DNA from: Flammula alnicola
Taxonomy: Eukaryota; Basidiomycota; Agaricomycetes; Agaricales; Strophariaceae
Reading direction: 5' to 3'
Length of the DNA stretch: 64,000 bases
NCBI GenBank assembly: GCA_015499995.1
Contig: JADNRV010000047.1
Location: 1-64,000, forward strand
The notes beneath the pieces were generated by a model that saw nothing but the letters and a program-made list of their open reading frames with translations, did not search any database and was not told where the DNA came from. Made by a program: the position numbers and the translations under genes. Numbering within the stretch: position 1 is the first letter of the stretch; every line of letters starts with the position of its first letter. Positions 41,645-53,880 of this stretch are shown here, piece by piece.

Positions 41645-43397
41645 ATGAATCAACATTACGAAGAGGAAGTCAATTCCTCAACTGCGCCTTTTGAAACCTA
41701 TCCGGAGGACGAAGGTCTCACAGGTGAACTGGACACGCAGGTATGTACCAGTACGTATATGTTGCTTTCAGCGAATTAACATCTTTCATTTGATTGTTTT
41801 CTTCAAGTTTATACCAATCCTCACGGTCTATGAAGACATACTTCGGGAAATTTTTTGCTTGGTCACAGATCAGCCGGCCTCGTACAGTAATAACAAAGGA
41901 CCGTTCACTTCCCTCCGCCAATCCTCGCAGGTCTGCTCGTTATGGAGGAAAATTATCCTTGGATCTCCCTCTCTGTGGGGAAAGGTCATCGCCCTCAATG
42001 AGCTTAATCAAGAAACCGATTATTGGAGAACCGAGGTGCTAAACAGGGCCAAAAAATCCTTCCTTCATATTCAAGGATCTTTTTGCTGCGATTCGGTAGG
42101 AGAGAGGTTCTTCGTATCCCTCCTGGACAATCACTGGGCGAGAATACGCAGCCTGCATGTGGTAGTCGCGCTAAATGAGGTATCCGCATCCGGTGAAGCC
42201 CTGTGTCGCGCTCTCCGAGTCCATGCGCCTTATCTGCAACACTTCCAAATAGTAACCGATTTCTACATACCCTGCCAATTTTTCTCTAGTGGATTTCATG
42301 CATTCGCGGGTGGAGCCCCTGCATTGCGCTACTTCGAGGCACCGGGCATCAGAATCAGCCACTGGCCACGCCCCTCATGGTTATCGCAACTCCGGTGTCT
42401 AAAATTCACCTCTCCATTTACTGCTTACGAATTACTCGATGCACTATCCAACATGCCATCGCTTGAAACCTTCGGATTATATGCCAGGGTTCATCGTGAA
42501 GATGGTCCTTTCTTTCAAGTCGAGAAGGCCGGTTTACCGACAGTATTTCTTCCGCGACTACAAGATATCGACATGAAGAGCAACCGACCTTCAGAATTTA
42601 TCGAATATTCTGCGATTTTAGATCACATTATCCCGGCTGGAGACTGCTCCCTGCTTGTAAGAAGCCGGGATATCGATCAGGATGCTGGGAATCTGGTTCC
42701 TATTCAACACGCTCTCTCCACATACTGCGCATTTTTTTCTCGACTCCATAAACCTCCCAACTTGCAGCTATTCGTGGCTGATCGAGCCTTCCGTATTTTG
42801 CAATCGAATTCCTCGTCGACGATCAAATTTCAGATTTTTTTCGCGATAAATTTACTCGATCCGATAACTCCTCTGCTCTCTCTCTCCTCACACGTCATGC
42901 AAAGCGTTGTGCATTTGATTCTCACTCTTTCCGACGGTAACTTTGGACCCACGCATCCAAATTTTGTCAAGATTATCTCATCACTTCCATCGGTAAGAAC
43001 ACTGGAAACCCGTCCACATGCTCTCCAGCGTATCCTTGATCGGGTACTCCCAGGAAACCACCCCACTTTCTTTGGCTCGCTCGAAACGGTCAAACTTATC
43101 GATATAGAAGACAATTTCGAAGCAACCTTTCTTTTTGCATTCCTTATGCACAGAAAGTCGCAGGGGCTCCCAATCAGCACGATTGACCTTCATATCCCAA
43201 CGACACCATTGCGCACGTTGGGGAACTTGTCCATGCTCGACAGCTTATTCGGGTTAAAGGTGGTGTGGGGTCCTATTCTTGTCCGAGGCACTGGTTTAAA
43301 TCGGCCGGGCTCAGAGGAAAGTCAAGAGTATATTTGTGGGAGCGGGAATCCTGAAGCGCTCAATTTCACTAGTACTGTACATCGTGGGATTTGGTAG
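41645..43397 (+). CDS. F-box-like protein
   Basis: Exon 41645-41740, intron 41741-41807 (GTATGT...TTCAAG), exon 41808-43397: 561 residues. The N-terminus is acidic (EEEVNSSTAPFETYPEDEG). An F-box-like helix set follows at about residues 35-80: YEDILREIFCLVTDQ, then LRQSSQVCSLWRKIILGSPS and LWGKVI. The remaining 480 residues carry irregular leucine-rich strands (PYLQHFQIVTDF, SQLRCLKFTSPF, PSLETFGLYA, FGSLETVKLIDI), typical of the expanded agaricomycete F-box family. It is presumably an SCF ubiquitin-ligase adaptor of unknown target. The ATG overlaps the stop of an upstream 62-codon frame (41463-41648) as ATGA. The in-frame stop upstream of 41645 supports this start. Confidence 0.8.
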
Positions 43398-44067
43398 AAA
43401 GCCTTTTAGGCTGATCCACCTCCGTATCCGAGTCGTTCAAGTTGTCCCTTGTTTCTTACAATGTTATTAGTTATAAATCGGCGCCAGCTTAATTTAGCCA
43501 TTTGAATCCTGATTCTCAATAAAGGTCGACGTCGTCGCCAGATGCCTTGCTGCGACGGGCCAGGTGCATGATTGAGTTCAGATTTGGTTGAGATTTATAT
43601 AGGTATGCAATATGTAGGGTCAAAAAAAAAACGGAGTCCTCATCAGATTTTCCAGCACTGTATACAGCTCTCCACGAAATAGGGCGCCAGCAAAGACTAA
43701 AACTCCGTCAAAGTCGTCCGAACTCAGTCAACCTTCATCGTAACACTTTCTAGCGATTTGTACCCGATAAAATGACGAAGCTAGGGAATGTTTAACGAAT
43801 GTTGGATCAAATCCGACCCAAATCCGACCAGCCTTACGAATGAGTTACGCATTAACGAAGAATCGGTGGAATCCTCATCAACTCGCTCAAGAGGTGCCAA
43901 GAGGGAAGCAGCGATTAGGTTGTCAAATTGAATGTGAGCATCGAAGATTTCGGCGACATAATTTGAACAACGGACGGCCAGACTCCAGATATTCTCAACA
44001 CTAAGAAAGACTTCAGAGGAGAAGGAGTGACGATGCAACGACAGAGGGTGCAGTTTGGTAATAGGAG
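43398..44067. other. Intergenic between converging genes
   Basis: This is the 3' flank of the F-box gene and of the truncated GPI-like gene. A 116-codon minus frame (43781-44131) overlaps the latter but has no motif or splice support. Confidence 0.45.
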
Positions 44068-44707
44068 TTACATGAAATCGACCGTCAGCCCGCAAGACGC
44101 AAATGCAAAGAGGAATGCCAAACTGTCCCAAGAGCTTTGCCGAGAGTTTCCGTTTGATTTAGAAAACGAGGCTGAGTTCGACGTTGTGGAAGCAGCAGAA
44201 GCAGAATCAGGGGCTAAGATGGTAGCAGTCTGGGTAGCGGTTGGGGCGACAGCGGCGTTGAAGGTGTAGATGGGGAAAAGACGTCCCGTGAATGTCCCAA
44301 CTCCAGTGGTACTAGCCAGTCGATATTCGTAGACTTCAACGTAGCTGGCAGACGCCTCCAAGATAAAATTACATGAGAGGTTGTCGATATATTGGATTCC
44401 TGCCGAACTCTTGATACCTTGGGACTTCTACCCTGATTTAGCTTGCATCTGCGAGAATCGACCGAATGATGATAAGTGGCCAGTCGTTGTGAAGTGCATG
44501 GCGAAAATGACTCACCGACTCCAGCTATGTCTGTTGCATTAATGCCATCCAAGTTGAAGCCGCCTTGTTTGGCTGAACTTGTAGGCGAAGGCGAGATAGT
44601 GGTGGCGCCACGGGGGACAGGTGTCGCCGTCGTAAGCGTAATGACTTGCACTGTGTAGGTGGTGTATCCATCTGAGCCCGTTCCAATGGCATTGATTAAT
44701 GTAGTAA
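44068..44707 (-). pseudogene. Secreted/GPI-anchored-like protein, 5' part missing
   Basis: Two exons can be read, 44707-44516 and 44399-44068, joined by a 116 nt intron (GTGAGT...GGCAG) that gives DIAGV-GIQYIDNLSCNF. The protein is Thr/Ser-rich (TVQVITLTTATPVPRGATTI), with one Cys and a terminal hydrophobic stretch (LAFLFAFASCGL) after a Ser/Asn spacer. That pattern suits a GPI-anchored wall protein. The first readable exon begins at an acceptor (TGTTCCAG), but no donor with a signal-peptide exon can be found upstream, and a TATA-like CTATAAATAG lies only about 75 bp ahead. The signal peptide is therefore absent or very far away. I recognise no named family. Confidence 0.4.
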
Positions 44708-44781
44708 CTGGAACAGAAGGGGTGGCTTAGCTGAGTGCAAGCCCAGCCAGAGGGTTCACGTATGAAACTTGATTACGAGTC

Positions 44782-44791
44782 CTATTTATAG
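44782..44791 (-). promoter_or_regulatory. TATA-like box
   Basis: CTATAAATAG on the minus strand lies about 75 bp upstream of the first readable exon of the GPI-like gene. It may be its promoter, but no start codon follows it in a usable frame. Confidence 0.35.
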
Positions 44792-44819
44792 GAGTCGTTC
44801 TTTTTACCCAACCCTCCGC

Positions 44820-45581
44820 AGAAAAATGCGTTACGCTTGGAATACCGCAGGAACAACCTTCCTATTTTGGAATGATGGAGTGATGGCATCTTTATATTTA
44901 TAATCAGTTTTGATGCAGGCTGCCTTTGTCCGATGTGTGTGCCTTTTCGGTGTTAATTCCCACGGACGTGTGAAGGTCATGTGAAATGTCGTGGTTATCA
45001 TTATAACGTACATACTATAGTACATTTTTTTTGGGCTCGTTACACATGAAATTATATAATTACAAAGTTTGCATGTGGTATCAATGGCGGGAGGATGCGT
45101 GCAGTTAGCAGGCAGGAGGGCAACGTGAAGGGATGGATGCGACGCGAATGATGGAGTGTATTTATTTTTAGATCCCCAACGTCATTAATCATTGCTCGGA
45201 TGTGTTTCGTTGCTGGCGATTACCTCGGCAAATGCCGGAGGAGCCATCAACAACGCCCAACGTTGTTGGTTCAACCACCATACACTCCTCGCCCATGCCT
45301 CCTCCGCCTCTCAGAAAGCTCAAGAAACGGTAAGTATTGTATTTATTTTACTTAAATCTTTAATTTCTAATACTTTTTAGATAACTACGACATGGGCTCG
45401 AATGAATCGCCACATCATCAGCCCCTCCCCTGAGATCTGAAGGTGTAGAAAGCCACAGAGGGCCCCCAAGGATTGGGAGGCCCGCAAGGTGCGTCGCAAA
45501 TGCGATTGTGTTTGTTTTTATCTTTTACTTCTTCGAACACTTACTAACCTACCTTTCTGCAGGTTGTAGATGATGCAGAGG
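44820..45581. other. No gene recognised
   Basis: A short plus-strand frame near 45190-45330 is followed by a plausible intron (GTAAGT at 45330, TTTTTAG about 45380), but no continuing domain can be read. The rest is AT-rich. Confidence 0.35.
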
Positions 45582-45905
45582 CGACTTGCCATTGCCTTTC
45601 AATGTCGCCACCACGTCTCCACCTCCCTTGTATGCAAGAGCGAGCTGGAGGTGGATTCGTTTTGTTCAACACTACCACCGCATCGTCCACTCCCTCGCAT
45701 TCAAGAGCGAGATGGAGGTGGACTCTTTTCGCCTTTCAATGCCGCCACTGCCTCTCCACCTTCCCCGCACTCAAGAGCGAGACGGAGGTGAATTCCTTTT
45801 GCCTTTCGACGCTGGCACCACCTCTCTACCTCCCTTGCACTCAAGAGCGAGCCAGAGGTGGATTGCTTTCGATGCTCGATGCCAGCACCACCTCGCCACT
45901 TCACC
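45582..45905 (+). repeat. 67-70 bp tandem repeat, about four copies
   Basis: The anchor CAAGAGCGAG occurs at 45635, 45702, 45772 and 45842, giving periods of 67, 70 and 70 bp. Each unit goes on with GGAGGTGGATTC-like sequence and a CTCCACCTCCCTTGCACT-like end. All three forward frames stay open across most of the array (45570-45791, 45586-45960, 45602-46000), because the unit length is not a multiple of three and units lack stops. I see no reason to call a protein. Confidence 0.85.
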
Positions 45906-47089
45906 ACCTCCTTCGTGGCCGCTGCTGTATGTGCATGAGCAAACAAAAGGATGCCGCTGAGGCCTCCTCCAACTATTACGACGATGCCGCCACTTGCTGA
46001 ACGCCACGCAGTGACGCCGTACTCACCTTTTTCACCACCGCATCTGCCTTCCCACATCATCACTACTTGGCGCCCAAAGTGCCGCTGGTGGCACCACCGC
46101 TCGCCCTTTCCTCTTCCCCACTGAAGCCCTGAGGCTTGATGTCTCTTGGCTCGCTCGTACTCTTATGTAGTTTAAATATCATAATATATTTATTTATTTA
46201 TTTCTACTCTACGTCCCGTGTGGGATACCCGTACCCGCCATAACCCACGATATCCAGTCACCTCTAACCCGCGGCTCGGCCAGTAAGTATATGCCCTGGT
46301 AAGGGTACGGGCTATAAAATGATGGTGAAAGCAAGTCGGAACAACACGTGATATAACAAAAGGACTCGTAACGCCGGGCACAGCCTCGGCCCACACAACC
46401 AAGTACAAAGTGACCTGCGCATCAACTAATCTCACGTTAGACGAGTTGAACGATTTCCAGAATCCGAAAAATGTCACAAACCTAGGATAGCTTCCAATGA
46501 TGCCGAATACGATAGAAATAAAGGATTTAGATTGTAAATGCATCACGAACTGTAAGGATAAGTGGGGTTCAATGGGGGGTTACGATTATACAAGTTCATA
46601 CTAGTATACAAGTATTTACGCATAAAATTCTGGTTGCATGGCAACCAAGAAACTGCAACGGCCTGGGGCCGAGCCCGAGTCATCCGACCTTTTGTAAGTC
46701 ATAAACTCTCAAGAAACGGAATAAAATAATTAACACGACTTTGATCGCAAAGCAAGGAAGCCTATAAGCTATAAAAAATACCCAACAACTGGCTGGCTTT
46801 TCACAGGGTGTGTATTTGAATTCATCGACTACGCAGGCTAGCGGACAGGTTACTTATAGGTAAGATTTCTCCATTGAAATTTCGTCTGTGAATTTTGTAG
46901 CGTCTCCACAAAATAACATAGAAATAAGCAGGCTGTAATAGAACACACATACTTAGTAATCTTAAACGGATTCCATTCCGAGTCGTTGTCCAAAATGATG
47001 GGAGCCTTTGGCGAGCCCAACTAATTCAGGAAGCAAGTCGAGGAGCGACACTCACAAGCTAGTGTTCATAGATGGACTACGTCTGCTCA
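45906..47089. other. Intergenic, no gene recognised
   Basis: A 118-codon minus frame (46190-46546) has no motif. The stretch is otherwise non-coding up to the tRNA gene. Confidence 0.45.
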
Positions 47090-47177
47090 TCCGGTATGGT
47101 GTAACGGCTAACATTACCGCCTTTCATCGTCCTACAGCTGATCGCGGTAGCTCGGGGTTCGATTCCCCGTACCGGAA
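47090..47177 (+). tRNA. tRNA-Glu(UUC): tRNA-Glu (anticodon UUC), with 16 nt intron
   Basis: The acceptor stem TCCGGTA (47090-47096) pairs with TACCGGA (47170-47176), and A47177 is the discriminator. The anticodon stem ACCGC (47116-47120) pairs with GCGGT (47144-47148). The loop CTTTCA-C carries anticodon TTC (47123-47125). A 16 nt intron, 47127-47142, sits one base after the anticodon, the canonical place. The T arm is CGGGG-TTCGATT-CCCCG. The D arm GTGTAACGGCTAAC is normal for fungal tRNA-Glu. The nearest T5 run downstream is at 47231-47235, inside the adjoining transposon. Confidence 0.95.
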
Positions 47178-47181
47178 TATA

Positions 47182-47829
47182 CAGTATTAGACGGGTACTT
47201 TGTACACGATGGGTCCTTTGTACAGTTGGGTTTTTCAGACCCAGTGTGCATCCCTAAAATAAGAACGAGCTTTCTACATATGATAACATCCTATAGGTAT
47301 GGTAAACTGACGAAAAGATGGGTAGAAAGTGGGTTGGGCATTTTCGGTGCCTGGAATACCCAAATTGGACAATTTCCTAGAAAATGTATTTTACCTCCTG
47401 AATGGTGATAACGAAAGAAATATGGATTTTTTTTGCAGAATACATTGGAACCATCCTAAATACACACTATGCACAAAGGAGATTGTAAATCGGATAAGAG
47501 CTCGATGAGCAATTGGCAAAAAACCTTTGGAAGAGGGGGGAAAGGGAGATGCCGAGATGTGATGGCATTACACATGACATTAACAACATGTGATCGGCAT
47601 GTATTAAAATGCCGGTGTACAAAGTAATTAGAAATGGCCCAAAAACCAATTTTCAGCTTGCGTCGCGATTTCAGCAAGAACCGCTTCACCTCTCAAGATT
47701 AGATTTGACATACGAAAATTAGACATGTATAGCTATATTATTATGTCAAAAGATTTGAAATTAACGGACATCTGGGTAATGAAAAATTGGCCAACATTTT
47801 TTGGTGTACAGACTACCCGTCTAATACTG
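47182..47829. mobile_element. TA-flanked inverted-repeat transposon (Tc1/mariner-pogo type, non-autonomous)
   Basis: The element starts CAGTATTAGACGGGTA and ends with its complement. The terminal inverted repeats are 26 bp with two mismatches (47182-47207 and 47804-47829). A TA dinucleotide flanks both sides (47180-47181, 47830-47831), the target duplication of Tc1/mariner and pogo elements. Inside the left end, GGGTACTTTGTACA (47193) recurs as GGGTCCTTTGTACA (47211), a possible transposase-binding repeat. At 648 bp it encodes no recognisable DDE transposase; the longest frame is 77 codons (47456-47689, minus). It would have to be mobilised in trans. It sits four bases after the tRNA-Glu gene. 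Confidence 0.9.
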
Positions 47830-47831
47830 TA

Positions 47832-49918
47832 GTGCGAGAACAAAGTTTTTACATAGGATGTAGAAAGAATTAGCGTCAACTGCAGTAGTTTTTTACATAC
47901 TTGGACAAGGTTTCGACATATAACAAGGGGTACGTCATCTCATCATTATCACGAAGGAAGAAATACAGAGATATAGATGGCCACAGGGAGAAAGCCCACT
48001 TTATCGATATCCGTGCTATCGACCTCAAGCTCCCTCCCATTCTCGTCCGTACATCCTTCCCTCCAGTCGTCAATTTGGTGAAATTATCTCTCCTGCTCCT
48101 CAGGTTTGATTCGAACGCCTTTGAGCCCTCGCATGCTACGGCGCTCGCGAATCATGACCATGATAGTTCCAAGGACTGAGATTCGACTGGGTTTCAGGTC
48201 CATATGGCACTGAATTGCTAGCCACCACGAGCATCCATCTGTTCCTCGTGGGATTGGGGTAACTGGCGTGTCGTCAACGAGAGAATCAAGCTCAAAACCG
48301 ATCCGTAGGTAGGCTGAAGTTGCAGTACCTGAAAGGCATACAGGGATGAGCAGGGCACCTCTTTGCGATGGGCCGCCAGGCTTCAACAGCTCCGGGTGTT
48401 CCAATAAAGACTCCAGAACACGAGGAAATTCGCGCATCCTCCTCCAAGGTATGGTGCTTCAGAACAGGATCGGTCAGTTGCGCATTACGCTCGCGGGTAT
48501 CAAGTAAGGCATGATACGAACCTCGCCAAACACTTTACGCCTCAATCCAATGCTCGAGAGCCGATAAACTTCCCTTCTTTCTTTCTCAAATCTGGCTCGT
48601 AAGCATGCTCTCGAAGACGAAATTCGGATATTCAGACAGAATGGTGTCTCTGCTAGCAGTGAGAAAGTGAGCCCGATCCAGTGGTAAACCTAGTAGGGTA
48701 ACCATACGCACCTTATCGAGGTCCTTCTGCGTCGAACGCCTGCTGGATCACTCGGCGAACCGGGTAGAGTAGGGAACGAACGAAATGGTACTTCGTTCAG
48801 CGATATCCGACGACGTCATCCCCCCTGCACGCCCCGCTTCTCCTTTATCGGGCTTGTTTTTCACAGCTGCTTTCTTTTGGGCGTTGTTGGAATGGAGGCC
48901 CGTGGCTCAGCTCAGGCGGCTTCCTTCAGGCAAGTCTGCAGAGCTTTCACCTTCAAGTCCGCGAAGAGACCCTCACTTAGTAGAATCTCGCTATCTTGAA
49001 CATTAGCTATTGCCCATGAGCTGCAGCTTCAGATGCACACATACGCATGACTGATAGCTTATCGACGTCAGAGAGTAGTTAAGTATGCCATGATTTGTGA
49101 TAAGACTCACCGAACTGATTTCTTGTCTGGAACCACGAGAGCGGTAGACACACATGGAATTAACTGGGACGGAAGAGGAGGCGAGGAAGGTGGCAGGCCG
49201 GAGGAGTGGTACAAAATTCCGTCGTGAGAGGAACGCTCAAGATGAACGACTGGATCATGATGGTGGGAGCAGCGAGTGATTATCAATGTATTATGTAAGT
49301 ATATTATTCAAGTTCGCCGAGATGTCCGTCTGCTGCTGTGCTTTTTTCATCGTTCAGACTCACACCAACTGAAAAGAGTCAAATGACTTCTACTTTCTTA
49401 TCACGTCTCATTGGGCACATCAGGCAGATAGATGGTGGTCACTATCGACCAATATCAACCTTTGACTCGGGCTTAAAATTTCACCCATTGACCAAGCATT
49501 GACAGCCTGAAAGATATCGCCGGTAAGGACACATCAATATGGAATGGACATGTATAGACCGCGAGGGTGCAAAATAACTAACCTTGCCTTCAACGACTTG
49601 AGAACATGTCGGTATTTTCACTCGAGGGCTATTTAATTTTAATTGATCAAGTTTGGACCCGGCCGGGGGATATTCGTTCTATCTGTAGTACTACAGCGGG
49701 TATTTGGCTGGGTCAACGGCGGTAAGTTGCTACCGGGTACAGTCGTGAAAATTGACTCCCATTGAGAATAACTGATCGTTGTCTTGATGCAAATGTACCT
49801 CGTTCAATTTAGAGAGCATAATATTATTGCAAAGGAGTTACAGCGCTGCATCTTGATACACGAAAGAATCTAAAAATTGAAAGTTTGAAATAAATATGAC
49901 TGCTCGAGACTTCCGAAT
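47832..49918. other. 2.1 kb without recognisable gene
   Basis: A 117-codon minus frame at 48084-48437 looks mildly protein-like, but has stops on both sides and no splice partners or motif. A T5 run at 47846-47850, just beyond the transposon, is probably the original tRNA terminator. Confidence 0.4.
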
Positions 49919-51441
<1,523 letters not shown>

Positions 51442-51522
51442 TGGTGTCCGAGTGCGGTTTTGTGGATAAGACGAAGAACTCGAGGATCCTGAAGACTTAG
51501 TCTTTGACTGTTGAACAAACGT

Positions 51523-51530
51523 CTTTTATA
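51523..51530 (-). promoter_or_regulatory. TATA box of the peroxidase gene
   Basis: TATAAAAG on the minus strand lies about 82 bp upstream of the peroxidase ATG, a normal distance for fungal promoters. Confidence 0.55.
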
Positions 51531-53046
51531 CTCATTTCTGAACTCTAATTTCAGCCCTGTCGTCTGAGTACCCTAACTTTCGAAATCAGTATGATAACAA
51601 TGAATGTTTAAAAATACTGCTGACAATCCCGAAAAACAAATCCAGTCGAATGGAACGTGAGTGAGCGTGCGAAGGATACGAAGGTATGGAATCAATCGTG
51701 AAGAAAAGTGTAACAGCAAACAAAGTCGAGGGTGTGATCGGTTATGCTTGGGTTATGCGCGCATTTCCACGCTAACGCAAGGGGAGAGGAACGGAGCAGG
51801 GGTAACATCAGAATAGCTCGCGGCAAAGGTAGACGCGCTTGGAGTCAGTCTAATTAAAAACTGCCATGTTCACTGTCTGACCCGGGATGGGCAACAGTTT
51901 CTAAACATGGCCTGAAACTCGTCATCGCAAGTACGCCTCGCCCTCGAAATAGTCCTCGAGGAACCGGCAAGTCTAATTCCCAGTGATAAGCTGAAGTTCC
52001 GACGACAAGCGCGTGAGCAGCAAGCGAAAAGACTATAATTATCCAAACCTTTCGTGGGCATGGGAGTTGGTAAGCTTGAACACTGGGAGGGGTACCGAAC
52101 TAAAGAATCCTACAGTGTCAGGTCGTCTGGTGATGGTTCCATTGCTTCGAGTCGGAGGTTCCGGGTTTTATGAAAGCCGTCGGCGCTTCGCATGGTCATG
52201 TTAAAAAGAGCTGTGAAACGACTACTTGTTAAGTTCCCTGTGAACAACGGAGCAACATCCGTAACAATATTTCGGTCAAACACGTTCTCAGGCCCGACTT
52301 ATAAATAAAATGCACAGGATGCCATTGGATGTCGATTCTCGACCAGAGCTATGGTTGCAGGTATACGCGTACAATTTCCAGTTCAATGGTTCATCAGCAT
52401 ACAACAGCGAGTATCGAATATAGACTGGATGTCGGTAAATACGTCTTCCCTGTGAGTCGGGGGCGAGATGGAACGTGGGATACCGGTCGGTTCTTCTGAG
52501 TTGGTGACTCGGTGAACGGGTCGTATGGAGAACCGCGTTGAGGATACAAAAATATTTCGAATTAGAGGATTCAGTAGTATTCAGCGCTGGGTCTGACGAA
52601 CTATATGACTCCGTTCCCGTACATAAATAATTGGCAAATAAATTCTGATATTGTTACTGTATTGGTTTCGAAATGTCATTTTTAACGCGAGTTATGATTC
52701 TTCTGGCAAGAACCTAAGCCTACTAGTATTAAAATAGATTTATCATACTCCACCCTCGAAAAATTTCGTAGCAAACTCTCCCCGCTTTAGTAGGGAATTT
52801 CCATAGACAATTAGTGAAGCACGACTAGGAGACAGTGTACGCTCGAAACTCAGTTGTCTCGGGGACAAACTACACCTCGAACGCCTCAGTGAGCCTCCAA
52901 TTGCTCACACTGTCCAGCAATTATCCAACCCGATTCAGATTACTAACGGCACTTTGTGATAATCAAACGTGATGTGTCCGACGGCAATCCACGGCGTGAG
53001 GATTAGCGTCATCCCACGATCGCGCTCCGTTTTCTTGGTGTGCAAA
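51531..53046. other. Peroxidase upstream region, no other gene
   Basis: Non-coding; probably contains the rest of the peroxidase promoter. Open frames stay below 70 codons. I did not find a convincing cluster of metal- or stress-response motifs by eye. Confidence 0.4.
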
Positions 53047-53880
53047 TCAAAGGCGTCTATAAAACTTTTCCCCAGAGCCATCTGTGCCGACGGAAACATT
53101 CCCCACGCCTATTGCAAAACCTGTCATCAAAACTTGTATCTTGGCTCCGTCCCCAGCATCATATGTACCTTCGACCTTATGGTGAGATGGTCTTTGATGT
53201 ACATAGGTGGTCATGCTGACGGAGGGAGACTCAAGCAGATCGTCCTCGTACACGGACACAACGCAACCTCCCTCAGGTGAATAATCTCATTCATCAATGA
53301 GCTCCTGCGTATCATGGCGAAAGCAATGGCCATTGACGAGGAGCCCGCATCCGAGGATTGGAAGCGCATTAATCCTGTCTTGACGCTTCCCTTGGCACAA
53401 AACTTCCAGCAGGTAAGTATTCGGACGGCGAGGAGGCTTCTGTTGATGTTCGTCCTGATTCGGGTATTTACATGTGTTATCAGTAGATTCTTCACCTTCG
53501 TCATTCTTCTTCTTGTCCTTCATCCCTTACCACCATGTCGTAGCACGCTAAAGCGATACCGTGCCCTTTCATACTCGAATAGCTTCTCATTCTCTCGAAA
53601 GCCTCACCAGCCCCAAAGCTGGCTATGTATCCTTCTCTGCTGTCGATCGCCAACGTTGGCTTGGCGAGAAGCCCAGCGACGAATCGTTCTTGTAGTTGAG
53701 CACTGTAAGGATTCATCGATCATCAGCCATGAGGTTACGATGGTAGAAGAAAATGGTGGCTTACGCTGCCGCTCTACCTCTGTCAGAATGGAAGACCGAG
53801 AATGCGCAATCCAACGATCGAGCTGTGGATCCCCCAACATTGTTTGCAACTGCAAAAGTTGAGTAACAACACGTCATGCA
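53047..53880 (-). CDS. Possible multi-exon gene of unknown function (weak)
   Basis: Four minus-strand stretches look coding. They are NNVGGSTARSLDCAFSVFHS (about 53845-53780), LQERFVAGLLAKPTLAIDSR through FGAGEAFERMRSYSS to CYDMV (about 53700-53530), NTYLLEVLCQGKRQDRINAL through GCGLLVNGHC (about 53420-53300), and VYEDDLLESPSVSMTTYVHQ through GTYDAGDGAKI to the stop at 53047. Donor GTAAGG follows CYDMV (about 53527). The exact joins cannot be fixed: the first and second stretches are out of phase with the obvious splice pair. On the plus strand, 53314-53412 also reads plausibly and ends at a GTAAGT. I recognise no family. Confidence 0.3.

Noticed and set aside
48084..48437. 117-codon minus-strand frame as a gene
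   Set aside because: Stops on both sides, no family resemblance, no donor/acceptor pairs that extend it.
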